The notes below the pieces were generated by a model. It searched no databases. It was not told the origin of the DNA and was given only the letters and a program-made list of their open reading frames with translations. A stretch of 64,000 nucleotides of DNA from Mangrovimicrobium sp048323675 (GTDB lineage: Bacteria; Pseudomonadota; Gammaproteobacteria; Pseudomonadales; Halieaceae). The position numbers and the translations under genes are program-made. Position 1 is the first letter of the stretch, and every line of letters starts with the position of its first letter. The stretch lies in NCBI RefSeq assembly GCF_048323675.1, contig NZ_JBLWFK010000005.1, forward strand, positions 248,001-312,000, given 5' to 3'. Shown here in pieces: positions 25,410-33,998 of the stretch.

Positions 25410-26387
25410 CTACAACAACCGCAACGGCTCCTCCTGCAACGCCGCCAGCTGCTCCCGCAGCTCCAGGATATGCTCCGCCCAGTATCGCTCCGTATTGAAC
25501 CAGGTAAAGGTGCGCGGAAACGCCGGGTCGTCCCAGCGGCGCGCCAGCCAGGCGGCGTAGTTCACCAGCCGCAGGGTGCGCAGCGGTTCGATCCAGCGCA
25601 ACTGCCGGGGTTCGAAGTCGCAGAATTCCGAATAGCCCTCGATGAGTTCCGCAAGCTGCAGCTCCCGCTCGTGGGTCGGCCCTGAGAGAAACATCCACAG
25701 GTCCTGGATCGCCGGGGCCGTCACGCAGTCGTCGAGATCGACGAAGTGGGCGACATCGTCGCGCCAGAGGATGTTGCCCACGTGGCAGTCGCCATGGACG
25801 CGAATCTCGTCCTCCGCGGAGGGCTGGTACTGCTCCGTGACCCGCGCCAGCAGGTCTGCGGTCAGTGACTCATAGGCGGGTTGCAACTCGCGGGGGATGA
25901 ATTCAGCCAGCAGGAATTCGCGGTTCTCCGCCAGCATGCGTTGACTGCAGATACGCTGGCGGTAGGCGAAGCGCGCGGCGCGGCCTACGGCGTGAATGCG
26001 CCCTAGGGTGCGGCCGAGGACCAGCAGGTTGTCGTAGTTGTCCAGCTCCGGCGGGTAGCCGCCACGGCGCGGAAACAGGGCGAACAGGAAGCCGCCGAAC
26101 TCGTGCAGGGTTTCCCCTGAGCTATCGGCCAGGGGGGCCACCACGGAAATCTCCGCGGCACTCAGTTCCAGGGTGAAACTGTGCTCCTCCTGGACCTGCT
26201 CCCGGCTCCAGCGGCCGGGACGATAGAACTTGGCGATCATGGGTTCGCCGTCCTCGATGCCGACCTGGTACACCCGGTTTTCATAGCTGTTCAGGGCCAG
26301 CAGGCGGGCGTCGCAGAGGCGACCGGTGGACTCGACCGCTTCCATCACCAGTTCCGGGGTGAGTGCGTCGTAGGGATGATGGTTCAC
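25410..26387 (-). CDS. srkA: Stress response serine/threonine protein kinase SrkA (YihE)
   Basis: Aminoglycoside-phosphotransferase-fold kinase that in E. coli protects cells from stress-induced death. The 325 residues (E. coli 328) begin with GTG at 26387: VNHHPYDALTPELVMEAVES. Motifs: LLALNSYENRVYQVGIEDGE and PMIAKFYRPGRWS (nucleotide-binding part), RVHGDCHVGNILWRDDV (catalytic loop H-G-D-x-H-x-x-N) and FVDLDDCVTAPAIQDLW (D-x-D metal site). The frame is open up to 26435 but that part overlaps the comF end. It lies 14 nt after comF and is probably co-transcribed with it. Confidence 0.92.
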   Translation of the reverse strand: MNHHPYDALTPELVMEAVESTGRLCDARLLALNSYENRVYQVGIEDGEPMIAKFYRPGRWSREQVQEEHSFTLELSAAEISVVAPLADSSGETLHEFGGFLFALFPRRGGYPPELDNYDNLLVLGRTLGRIHAVGRAARFAYRQRICSQRMLAENREFLLAEFIPRELQPAYESLTADLLARVTEQYQPSAEDEIRVHGDCHVGNILWRDDVAHFVDLDDCVTAPAIQDLWMFLSGPTHERELQLAELIEGYSEFCDFEPRQLRWIEPLRTLRLVNYAAWLARRWDDPAFPRTFTWFNTERYWAEHILELREQLAALQEEPLRLL

Positions 26388-26401
26388 AGGCCCCTGCCTT
26401 T

Positions 26402-27109
26402 TCAATGTCCGGGCGCTGGCGTGCGCGCCAGGCACCAGAGTTCAACGTGCCGGGCGCCGGCCGATTTCAGGGTACGGGCGGCTTCGCGGGCGGTGGCGCC
26501 GGTGGTGAGTACGTCGTCCACCACGGCAATGCGGAGGTTGTCACAGGGCAGGCGGACAGTAAAGGCGCCGCGCAGGTTATGCGCCCGCGCCCGGGCGTCC
26601 ATGCCGGACTGCGGCGCGGTTGCACGCCTGCGGACCAGCAGGCGGGGGTGGACCCGGGTTGCGGGCAATTTGCACACGAGCCGGTCGGCAAGCAGCTGGG
26701 ACTGGTTGTAGCCGCGCTGCCACAGGCGGCGCCAGTGCAGCGGCACCGGCACCACCAGGTCAATGTCACCCGGTTCCCTGGCGCCATCCAGCCACAGCTG
26801 CGCCAACAATGGTGTCAGGTCATCCCGGCCGCTGAATTTCCACAGGTGGATCAGGTGGGCAAAACAGTCGCTGTAGAGCCAGGGGGCGATAACCCGGTCG
26901 AAAGCGGGAGGTTCGCGCTGGCAGCGGCCACAGATTCCCGGCCGGGGCAGGGGCAGTGCGCAGCGCTGGCAGGCGAGGGTGTTCGCGGCCAGTTCGCTGC
27001 GACAATCGCGGCACAGGGGCAGGTCGTTGCCCGACGCCCACTGGCAGAGGCAGCAGCGGGGAGGAAAGAGGCCGTTCAGCAATTGCGGCCACAGGCTGTC
27101 AACCTTCAT
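26402..27109 (-). CDS. comF: ComF family phosphoribosyltransferase-like protein
   Basis: ComF/GntX homologue, linked to DNA uptake or use of imported DNA in several bacteria; cytoplasmic. The 235 residues start with a double-zinc region, CCLCQWASGNDLPLCRDC and CQRCALPLP with CGRC, then the type I PRTase fold with VVPVPLHWRRLWQRGYNQS and the PRPP loop RIAVVDDVLTTGATAREA. All are typical. It is divergent from the bio operon, a common arrangement in gammaproteobacteria where the gene beside bioB is comF/gntX. The start ATG 27109 begins just upstream of the zinc region. Confidence 0.93.
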   Translation of the reverse strand: MKVDSLWPQLLNGLFPPRCCLCQWASGNDLPLCRDCRSELAANTLACQRCALPLPRPGICGRCQREPPAFDRVIAPWLYSDCFAHLIHLWKFSGRDDLTPLLAQLWLDGAREPGDIDLVVPVPLHWRRLWQRGYNQSQLLADRLVCKLPATRVHPRLLVRRRATAPQSGMDARARAHNLRGAFTVRLPCDNLRIAVVDDVLTTGATAREAARTLKSAGARHVELWCLARTPAPGH

Positions 27110-27121
27110 TCCGGTCTCTGG

Positions 27122-27149
27122 TTGACAGCGCCCGGGCTGGCGGTATCAT
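27122..27149 (+). promoter_or_regulatory. Sigma-70 promoter of the biotin operon
   Basis: Consensus -35 TTGACA (27122-27127), 16-nt spacer and -10 TATCAT (27144-27149), 38 nt before the bioB start codon. I see no BirA operator (the TTGTAAACC/GGTTTACAA type palindrome) overlapping it, so control of this operon by a bifunctional BirA is not supported by this sequence. Confidence 0.65.
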
Positions 27150-27187
27150 GCAACAATCCTCTGTTCCTTATTACCCTCAGGTGTTTT

Positions 27188-28243
27188 ATGAACGACGCCA
27201 TCGCCAGTCCTGTGTCCATGACCGAAGATATCCGCCACGACTGGAGCCGTGCGGAAATCAAGGCGTTGTTCGAACTGCCCTTCAACGACCTGCTGTTCCG
27301 TGCCCAGAGCATCCACCGCCGCTATTTTGACCCGAACGAAGTGCAGGTCAGCACACTGCTTTCCATCAAAACCGGCGCCTGCCCGGAAGACTGCGCCTAC
27401 TGTCCCCAGAGCGCGCGCTACGACACCGGCCTGGAAGCGGAAAAGCTGATGCAGGTACAGGAAGTGCTGGAACAGGCCCGCGCCGCCAAGGCCGCCGGGG
27501 CCAGTCGCTTCTGCATGGGCGCGGCCTGGCGCTCGCCCAAACCGCGGGAAATGCCCCACGTGGTGGCCATGGTCAAGGGCGTGCGCGCCCTGGGGCTGGA
27601 GACCTGCATGACCCTCGGCATGCTGAGCTCCGAGCAGGCCCGGGAACTGGCCGAGGCCGGCCTCGACTACTACAACCACAATCTCGACACCTCGCCGGAG
27701 TTTTACGGCGATATCATCACTACCCGCACCTACCAGGATCGCCTCGATACCCTCGGCCACGTGCGCGAGGCGGGGATGAAAATCTGTTCCGGCGGTATCG
27801 TCGGCATGGGGGAGGGGCAGGGCGACCGTGCGGGCCTGCTGCAGCAGCTGGCCAATCTGCCGGAACACCCCGAGAGCGTGCCGATCAACATGCTGGTGAA
27901 GGTCGAGGGCACACCGCTGGATACCCAGGAGGACCTCGATCCCTTTGAGTTCATCCGTACCATCGCCGTGGCGCGCATCGTCATGCCCGCTTCACACGTA
28001 CGGCTCTCAGCCGGACGCGAAAGCATGAATGAGGAAATGCACGCACTGGCCTACTTCGCCGGCGCCAACTCGATTTTCTACGGCGAGAAACTGCTGACCA
28101 CCCCCAACCCGGAAGCCAATCGCGACATGGCCCTGTTCGCCCGGCTCGGTATCCGCCCGGAAGAGCGGGCGGTGGAAGCGCCCCCGGCCGATCCCCATCC
28201 GCAGTTCTACGACGCCGCTGCACAGGCCGCCGGTCGCGCCTGA
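27188..28243 (+). CDS. bioB: Biotin synthase
   Basis: Radical-SAM enzyme that inserts sulfur into dethiobiotin, the last step of biotin synthesis. The 351 residues hold the radical cluster motif GACPEDCAYCPQSARY (C-x3-C-x2-C), FCMGAAWRSPKPREMP, the YYNHNLDTSPEFY block and RLSAGRESMNEEMHALAYFA with the Arg and region of the [2Fe-2S] site. ATG 27188 is the normal BioB start, beginning MNDAIASPVSMTEDIRHDWS. First gene of bioB-bioF-bioHC-bioD, with a consensus promoter at 27122. Confidence 0.97.
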   Translation: MNDAIASPVSMTEDIRHDWSRAEIKALFELPFNDLLFRAQSIHRRYFDPNEVQVSTLLSIKTGACPEDCAYCPQSARYDTGLEAEKLMQVQEVLEQARAAKAAGASRFCMGAAWRSPKPREMPHVVAMVKGVRALGLETCMTLGMLSSEQARELAEAGLDYYNHNLDTSPEFYGDIITTRTYQDRLDTLGHVREAGMKICSGGIVGMGEGQGDRAGLLQQLANLPEHPESVPINMLVKVEGTPLDTQEDLDPFEFIRTIAVARIVMPASHVRLSAGRESMNEEMHALAYFAGANSIFYGEKLLTTPNPEANRDMALFARLGIRPEERAVEAPPADPHPQFYDAAAQAAGRA

Positions 28244-28248
28244 CCAGT

Positions 28249-29415
28249 GTGGTGGACGGCTTCGCGGCGCGTATTCGCGCCTCCCTGCAGCAGCGGCACG
28301 AGGCGAACCTTTACCGCCAGCGCCTGACGCTCGGCTCTGCCCAGGGCCCGCTGGTTGCCCTGGACGGCCGGGAATACCTGAACTTCTGCAGTAACGATTA
28401 CCTCGGTCTGGCCAATCACCCCAGGGTGATCGAGGCACTCTGCGCCGGTGCCCGGCAATACGGGGCGGGCAGTGGTGCATCACACCTTGTATGTGGCCAT
28501 TCCGAACCCCACCAGCAACTGGAAATAGCGCTCGCGGAACTCACCGGTCGCCAGCGGGCGCTGCTGTTCTCCTCGGGCTATGCCGCCAACTGCGGTGCGC
28601 TCACAGCGCTGCTGAAGAGCGGTGACCACGTGTTCGAGGATCGCCTGAACCACGCTTCCCTGCTCGACGGCGGCCGTTTCAGCGGTGCCCGTTTCCGCCG
28701 CTTCGCCCACAATGATCCCGCCGACCTGGCGCGCAAGATGGCCACTGCCGGCGGCAACCGGCTGGTGGTGGTCGACGGCGTATTCAGCATGGACGGCGAC
28801 TGTGCCCCCCTGCAGCCACTGGCCGCACTCTGCCAGCGCGAATCCGCCTGGCTGATGGTGGACGATGCTCACGGTATCGGCGTGCTGGGCGAGTCAGGCG
28901 CCGGCAGCGTCGCCGCCGCCGGCCTCGACAGCGTACAGGTGCCGGTGCTGATGGCCACACTGGGTAAAGCCCTGGGAACGGCCGGCGCCTTTGTGGCCGG
29001 CGACGGGGAATTGATCGAATACCTGATCCAGGAGGCGCGGCAGTATATCTACACCACCGCGATCCCGCCGGCGGTGGCCGCGGCAACGCTGGCTTCGCTG
29101 GCGCTGCTGCGGGAGGAAGGCTGGCGCCGGGAGCACCTGGCGGCGCTGATTGCCCGTTTTCGCCAGGGCGCCGGGGAATTGGGCCTGCCCCTGATGCCCT
29201 CGACTACTGCGATCCAGCCGCTGCCGGTGGAGGACGCGGCCCGCGCAACCGCGCTCAGCGAGCGCCTGCGCCGGCGCGGACTGTTGATCGGCGCGATTCG
29301 TCCGCCGACGGTGCCGACCTCCCGCCTGCGCATCACGCTCACCGCCGCCCACAGCATGGCCCAGGTCGAGCAGTTACTGGAGGTGCTGGCCGCGGAGTGG
29401 GTTGCGCGCCAATGA
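28249..29415 (+). CDS. bioF: 8-amino-7-oxononanoate synthase
   Basis: PLP enzyme joining pimeloyl-ACP and L-alanine to form KAPA. The 388 residues show NFCSNDYLGLANHPRVIEAL, GSGASHLVCGHSEPHQQLE, VDGVFSMDGDCAPL, LMVDDAHGIGVLGESGAG and MATLGKALGTAGAFVAG, where the Lys binds PLP. It starts with GTG at 28249 (or 28252), five nucleotides after the bioB stop, and ends in an ATGA overlap with bioHC, so translation is coupled. No anomalies seen. Confidence 0.96.
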   Translation: MVDGFAARIRASLQQRHEANLYRQRLTLGSAQGPLVALDGREYLNFCSNDYLGLANHPRVIEALCAGARQYGAGSGASHLVCGHSEPHQQLEIALAELTGRQRALLFSSGYAANCGALTALLKSGDHVFEDRLNHASLLDGGRFSGARFRRFAHNDPADLARKMATAGGNRLVVVDGVFSMDGDCAPLQPLAALCQRESAWLMVDDAHGIGVLGESGAGSVAAAGLDSVQVPVLMATLGKALGTAGAFVAGDGELIEYLIQEARQYIYTTAIPPAVAAATLASLALLREEGWRREHLAALIARFRQGAGELGLPLMPSTTAIQPLPVEDAARATALSERLRRRGLLIGAIRPPTVPTSRLRITLTAAHSMAQVEQLLEVLAAEWVARQ

Positions 29416-30992
29416 TTGCCGAGTACCTGCCATCCTCGGCCGCGAGCGGGCCGGAACTCGTGCTGCTCCACGGCTGGGCCAATAGCCGGGAGGTGTGGCG
29501 TCCGCTGCTGGCCCGGTTGCGGTCATGGGCCAACGTGACCCTGTTGGAATTGCCGGGGCTGGCGCCGGGTCGGCAGTCCGCGCCGAGCAGCAGCGACGAC
29601 CTGGTGGCGGAGATGGCCCGGTGCTGCCCGCCCCGGGCGGTTTACGTGGGCTGGTCACTGGGCGGTGAAATCGCTGAAAAGTTTGCGCTTACCAACCCGG
29701 AAAGGCTTGCAGGGCTTGTAACTCTGGCGAGTAACCCGCGCTTTGTCGCAGAAGGCTCCTGGCCCGGAATGGCCCCCGGGACCTTTGCCGGCTTCCGTGA
29801 GGCGGCGGCACAATCCCCCCGCGGCGCACTGCGTCGCTTCGATGCCCTGCAGGCCGCGGGGTCCCGGCACTCGCGCCAGTTGTTGCGTCAGGTCGCGGCA
29901 AGTCGCGGCGACGCTACTGACGAGGCCCCGCTTGCGGGCCTCGACTGGCTGGCCGAACTGGACACCCGGGACGTCCTGCCGCAGCTGGCGGTACCCCAAC
30001 TGCACCTGCTCGCTGCCAACGATGCCCTGGTGCCGGCAGGGCTCGCCGGGTCCCTGCAGCAACTGCTTATCTCCACCCCCGACGCAGCCGTGGAAGTCCT
30101 GCCGGAGAGCTCGCACCTCTTGCCCCTGGAGCACAGCGAATGGCTGGCAGGGCGCCTGCGCAGTGCCTGCGCAGCCTGGGGCCTGCTCGAGCCTGTGGCG
30201 CATCCAACCCAGGCCCTGGACAAGCGCGATGTGGCAGCGTCCTTCAGCCGCGCCGCCACCCACTATGACTCCATGGCCCGCCTGCAGCGGGATGTCGGCG
30301 AGGCCCTGCTGGAGCGTGGCGGACTGCCCCACACTGCGGTGCAGGAGGTGCTCGACCTGGGCTGTGGCACCGGTTTCTTCTGTTCCCGGCTGCGCGAGCG
30401 CTATCCCGCAGCCAGCTACACCGGGCTGGATATCGCCGAGGGCATGGCCCGCTACGCCCGCGACCAACAGCCGCCGGATACCGCCTGGCTGGTGGCCGAT
30501 GCCGAGGCGCTGCCGCTGGCGGCGGGTTCCATGGACCTGGTGTTCAGCAGCCTCGCCATCCAGTGGTGCCTCAGCCCCACCGCCTGGCTGGCGGAACTGG
30601 CCAGGGTGCTGCGCCCGGGAGGTCGCTGTGTGTTCACCACCCTGGGGCCCGCCACCCTGCACGAGTTGCGCACTGCCTGGTCCGCGGTCGACGGGCACCA
30701 GCACGTCAATGAATTCCTGCCGGCGGCTGCGCTTGAGCAGGCGGCCGGGCGTATTCCCGGGGTGCGCCTGAATCTCAGCACGCGGATGTTCCGCATGGAA
30801 TACGATGGCGTGCGGGACCTGCTGCTGGAGCTCAAGGGAATCGGCGCCCACAACGTCAACCAGGGTCGTCCGGCGGGTTTGACCGCGCCGGCCGCCCTGC
30901 GCCGCATGATGACTGCCTACGAGCAATTCCGCGAAGCGGGTCGCCTGCCGGCTAGCTACGAAGTGATCTTCGGCGAACTGGAGAAAACATGA
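29412..30992 (+). CDS. bioHC: BioH-BioC fusion: pimeloyl-ACP methyl ester esterase and malonyl-ACP O-methyltransferase
   Basis: One 526-residue polypeptide for the first and last steps of pimeloyl-ACP synthesis. Residues 1-255 are an alpha/beta hydrolase (LVLLHGWANSREVW oxyanion region, nucleophile Ser82 in YVGWSLGGEI, acid in LLAANDALVPAG, His in SSHLLPLEHS), as in BioH. After a short linker, residues ~270-526 are a SAM methyltransferase: ASFSRAATHYDSMARLQRDV is the conserved BioC start, VLDLGCGTGFFCSRL (near 313) is motif I and VLRPGGRCVFTTLGPATLHE the BioC signature. BioC caps malonyl-ACP as a methyl ester and BioH removes the cap, so the fusion joins opposed activities. ATG 29412 overlaps the bioF stop; its own stop overlaps bioD. 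Confidence 0.93.
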   Translation: MIAEYLPSSAASGPELVLLHGWANSREVWRPLLARLRSWANVTLLELPGLAPGRQSAPSSSDDLVAEMARCCPPRAVYVGWSLGGEIAEKFALTNPERLAGLVTLASNPRFVAEGSWPGMAPGTFAGFREAAAQSPRGALRRFDALQAAGSRHSRQLLRQVAASRGDATDEAPLAGLDWLAELDTRDVLPQLAVPQLHLLAANDALVPAGLAGSLQQLLISTPDAAVEVLPESSHLLPLEHSEWLAGRLRSACAAWGLLEPVAHPTQALDKRDVAASFSRAATHYDSMARLQRDVGEALLERGGLPHTAVQEVLDLGCGTGFFCSRLRERYPAASYTGLDIAEGMARYARDQQPPDTAWLVADAEALPLAAGSMDLVFSSLAIQWCLSPTAWLAELARVLRPGGRCVFTTLGPATLHELRTAWSAVDGHQHVNEFLPAAALEQAAGRIPGVRLNLSTRMFRMEYDGVRDLLLELKGIGAHNVNQGRPAGLTAPAALRRMMTAYEQFREAGRLPASYEVIFGELEKT

Positions 30993-31690
30993 GCAAGGCT
31001 TACTTTGTAACCGGGACCGATACCGAAGTCGGCAAGACGGCCGTCGCCTGCGCACTGCTGGCCGCGGCCCGGGCCAGGGGCTGCAGTACGGCGGCGGTCA
31101 AGCCGGTCGCCGCGGGCTGTGACGCACAGGGTCGCAACGACGACGCCCTGGCGCTGATGGCGCAGGTCAGCATCGATCTCGATTACCAGCAGGTCAACCC
31201 GGTGGCACTGGCGCCGCCGATTGCGCCGCATATCGCCGCGGCACAGGCCGGTCGCTTGCTGCGCTGCGGGCAGCTGGCCGGGCTTTGCCGCGGCGTGCTC
31301 AGTGAACGGGCTGATCTCACCCTGGTCGAGGGGGCCGGCGGCTGGCGGGTACCGATTTCCCCGCGGGAAACCCTCGCCGATCTGGCCGTAGACCTGAACC
31401 TCGGGGTTATCCTGGTGGTCGGCATGCGCCTGGGCTGTATCAACCATGCCCTGCTGACAGCCGAAGCCATCATGCGGGACGGCCTGAAAATTGCAGGCTG
31501 GGTGGCGAATCAGCCGGGCGAACAGATGGCCTGTCACAGTGAGAACGTGGCCACCCTGCGTGCCCTGTTGCCAGCGCCCTGTCTCGGGGAGTTGCCCCGT
31601 TTCTCGCCCTGGAACGCGCAGGTCGCGGCTCAATATCTCGACATTGACCCCCTGCTCTGTCCGGCGATGGCGGATACGGGAAACCGATAA
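30989..31690 (+). CDS. bioD: Dethiobiotin synthase
   Basis: ATP-dependent enzyme closing the ureido ring of biotin from DAPA and CO2. The 233 residues start SKAYFVTGTDTEVGKTAVAC with the P-loop, then AAVKPVAAGCDAQGRNDDAL, PIAPHIAAAQAGR, LVEGAGGWRVPISPRETLAD and GWVANQPGEQM. The start overlaps the bioHC stop as ATGA. It ends the operon, and a new promoter-like element follows at 31698. Confidence 0.96.
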   Translation: MSKAYFVTGTDTEVGKTAVACALLAAARARGCSTAAVKPVAAGCDAQGRNDDALALMAQVSIDLDYQQVNPVALAPPIAPHIAAAQAGRLLRCGQLAGLCRGVLSERADLTLVEGAGGWRVPISPRETLADLAVDLNLGVILVVGMRLGCINHALLTAEAIMRDGLKIAGWVANQPGEQMACHSENVATLRALLPAPCLGELPRFSPWNAQVAAQYLDIDPLLCPAMADTGNR

Positions 31691-31697
31691 ACGGGGA

Positions 31698-31725
31698 TTG
31701 ACTTGTGGCGCGGGTTGGGGACAAT
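31698..31725 (+). promoter_or_regulatory. Candidate promoter for the acyl-CoA dehydrogenase gene
   Basis: TTGACT (31698-31703), 16-nt spacer, GACAAT (31720-31725), about 80 nt before the start codon at 31805. Four to five matches to consensus in each box; not tested by any other signal. Confidence 0.35.
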
Positions 31726-31804
31726 GTGAACGCTGAACACATGGCCCCAGACCCGGGCATCTCCCTGCCTGTCGGTGGGGCATCCACCGAATGAGGTACG
31801 TACC

Positions 31805-33592
31805 ATGCCAGAGTACAAAGCACCCCTGCGCGATATGCGTTTCGTCACCCATGAAGTCCTCGACGCCGAGCAGCAGTTCCAGGCACTGCCGGGCTACGAA
31901 GAGGCCACTGCCGACCTGGTTGACGCGATTCTCGAGGAAGGCGCCAAGTTCTGCGAAGGCGTGCTCGCGCCGCTCAATCGCAGTGGCGACCAGGAAGGCT
32001 GTCGCTGGAGCGAGGAAGGCGTCACCACCCCCAGCGGCTTCAAGCAGGCCTACCAGCAGTTTGTCGAAAACGGCTGGCCGGCGCTGGCGGCGGACGTTGA
32101 AGCCGGCGGCCAGGGCATGCCCAACCTGCTCGGCATCATCTTCAACGAGATGGGCGGCTCGGCCAACTGGGCGTGGATGATGTACCCGGGCCTCAGTCAT
32201 GGCGCGGTAAAAACCATTGAAGCCCACGGCACCCCGCAACAAAAGGAGACTTTCCTGACCAAGCTGGTCTCCGGAGAATGGACCGGCACCATGTGCCTGA
32301 CCGAATCCCACTGTGGCTCGGATCTCGGCCTGCTGCGGACCAAGGCGGAACCCCGCGCCGACGGCAGCTACAGCATCAGTGGCCAGAAAATCTTCATCAG
32401 TGCCGGCGAACACGATATGACCGACAATATCGTGCATATCGTCCTGGCGCGTCTTCCCGACGCGCCCGCCGGCACCAAGGGCATCTCCCTGTTCATCGTG
32501 CCGAAGATGCTGGTAAACGAGGATGGTTCCCTCGGCGAGCACAACAACGTGCACTGCGCTTCTATCGAGCACAAAATGGGTATCCACGGCAATGCGACCT
32601 GCGTGCTCAACTTCGACGGCGCGACCGGCTACCTGATCGGCCCGGAGAACCGTGGGCTGAACTGCATGTTCACCTTTATGAACACCGCCCGTATCGGCAC
32701 GGCCGTGCAGGGCCTGGCCCACGCCGAGCAGTCTTTCCAGGGCGCCCTGGCCTACGCCCGCGAGCGCCTTGCCATGCGCAGCCTCAGCGGCCCGAAGAAC
32801 CCCGACGGTGCCGCCGACCCGATCATCGTTCACCCCGACGTGCGCCGCATGCTGCTGACCCAGAAGGCGTTCTCGGAGGGTGGTCGCGCCCTGGTCTATT
32901 ACCTCGCGCTGCAGGGCGATATCGTCGACAAGGGGACTGAGGATGAAGCCAAAGCCGCAGATGACCTGATGTCCCTGCTGACGCCGATCGCCAAGGCCTT
33001 CCTCACCGAGGTGGGCTTCGAGTGTGCCAACCACGGCGTACAGGTGTTCGGCGGCCACGGGTACATCAGCGAGTGGGGCATGGAGCAGATCGTGCGCGAC
33101 GCGCGGATATCCATGCTCTATGAGGGCACCACCGGTATCCAGGCCATCGACCTGCTGGGGCGCAAGGTACTCGGCTCCGGTGGCCAGATGCTGCTGCAGT
33201 TCACCAGCATTATCGATGCCTTCTGCCAGGCCAACACCGCGGAAGAGGACAAGCCGTTCATCGACGCGCTGAACTCGGCCAAGAACGATTGGCTGGAGCT
33301 GTCCATGAAAATCGGCGAGGCCGCATTGCAGAACCCGGAAGAAGCGGGGGCTGCCTCGGTGGACTACCTGATGTACTCCGGTTACGTTACCCTCGCGTAT
33401 TTCTGGGCCCGCATGGCGGTGATTGCACGGCAGAACCTGGATGGCGGCGAGGCGGACTTCTACCGCGCCAAGCTGATGACGGCGGAGTTCTACTTCAAGC
33501 GTCTGCTGCCCCGCACCCGGAGCCTGAAAGCCACCATGCTGTCCGGAGCGGATACCGTCATGCAGATGCCCGAGGAGCTGTTTGCGTTTTGA
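31805..33592 (+). CDS. Acyl-CoA dehydrogenase (long form with C-terminal extension)
   Basis: FAD enzyme for the first dehydrogenation step of fatty acid beta-oxidation. At 595 residues it is longer than the ~380-residue standard and fits the class with an extra C-terminal helical domain. Motifs: GWPALAADVEAGGQGMPNLL, GTMCLTESHCGSDLGLLRTK (FAD contact), ISGQKIFISAGEHDM, QVFGGHGYISEWGMEQIVRD and RISMLYEGTTGIQAIDLLGR, where the Glu is the catalytic base. ATG 31805 has GAGG upstream; an in-frame start at 31775 is less likely. No other beta-oxidation genes are adjacent, and chain-length preference cannot be told. Confidence 0.92.
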   Translation: MPEYKAPLRDMRFVTHEVLDAEQQFQALPGYEEATADLVDAILEEGAKFCEGVLAPLNRSGDQEGCRWSEEGVTTPSGFKQAYQQFVENGWPALAADVEAGGQGMPNLLGIIFNEMGGSANWAWMMYPGLSHGAVKTIEAHGTPQQKETFLTKLVSGEWTGTMCLTESHCGSDLGLLRTKAEPRADGSYSISGQKIFISAGEHDMTDNIVHIVLARLPDAPAGTKGISLFIVPKMLVNEDGSLGEHNNVHCASIEHKMGIHGNATCVLNFDGATGYLIGPENRGLNCMFTFMNTARIGTAVQGLAHAEQSFQGALAYARERLAMRSLSGPKNPDGAADPIIVHPDVRRMLLTQKAFSEGGRALVYYLALQGDIVDKGTEDEAKAADDLMSLLTPIAKAFLTEVGFECANHGVQVFGGHGYISEWGMEQIVRDARISMLYEGTTGIQAIDLLGRKVLGSGGQMLLQFTSIIDAFCQANTAEEDKPFIDALNSAKNDWLELSMKIGEAALQNPEEAGAASVDYLMYSGYVTLAYFWARMAVIARQNLDGGEADFYRAKLMTAEFYFKRLLPRTRSLKATMLSGADTVMQMPEELFAF

Positions 33593-33648
33593 ACCCACTG
33601 CTGTGCAGGGAGTTGCGGCCGCCGGCGCGGCGTGACATTTGCCCCCGT

Positions 33649-33700
33649 GGGGAGGAGAATGTTCCTCCCCATTACAGCTACCTGCAGTCATCTGCCATGA
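33649..33700 (+). promoter_or_regulatory. Hairpin and 13-codon leader ORF before the DUF3094 gene
   Basis: A perfect 8-bp hairpin GGGGAGGA (33649-33656) with TCCTCCCC (33663-33670) and a 6-nt loop buries a Shine-Dalgarno-like GGGGAGG. An ATG at 33659 in the loop opens a 13-codon frame (MFLPITATCSHLP) whose TGA at 33698 overlaps the ATG of the DUF3094 gene as ATGA. The downstream gene has no good ribosome site of its own, so coupling is plausible. There is no T-run, so simple termination is less likely. Confidence 0.4.
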
Positions 33701-33912
33701 GCGACGATAACCAGCAAGTCCCGGACCGCAGCTACCAGAACCGGCTCTACCCGGAAGACCAGAAAAAGGTCGACGAATTTCTCCAGCGCGGTGTGAATTC
33801 AGTTGAGCGCAAGCCCTTCCGGCCTGTCGTCCTCTTCTTGATCCTTATCGCGGTGGTGTCCGGCCTGTCCTTCTTCAGCCAGTTCATGGCCCACGTCGCG
33901 GGCATCTACTAG
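33697..33912 (+). CDS. DUF3094 family small membrane protein
   Basis: A 71-residue protein found widely in Pseudomonas-like and marine gammaproteobacteria, with unknown function. The first half is hydrophilic and fits the family pattern (NRLYPEDQKKVDEFLQRGVN followed by ERKPFRP), and the second half is a single membrane helix (VVLFLILIAVVSGLSFFSQF). ATG 33697 gives the usual length. Translation may depend on the leader ORF at 33659. It lies 104 nt after the acyl-CoA dehydrogenase gene in the same direction. Confidence 0.8.
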   Translation: MSDDNQQVPDRSYQNRLYPEDQKKVDEFLQRGVNSVERKPFRPVVLFLILIAVVSGLSFFSQFMAHVAGIY

Positions 33913-33998
33913 CCCTCGGGGTGAGGATTCGCGGCCATCCGGGCTGGCCTGTGGCGGGAGAAAAACCGGCCGCGGGCTGCGCCGCGGCCGGGTGGTTG

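Noticed and set aside
27110..27187. Possible BirA operator at the bio promoter
   Set aside because: The promoter is good, but no palindrome resembling the BirA site overlaps it.
30956..33691. Very long minus-strand open frame (over 900 codons) opposite bioD and the acyl-CoA dehydrogenase gene
   Set aside because: It is an antisense shadow produced by high GC3 codon use. Both plus-strand genes have clear family motifs, and the antisense translation has none.
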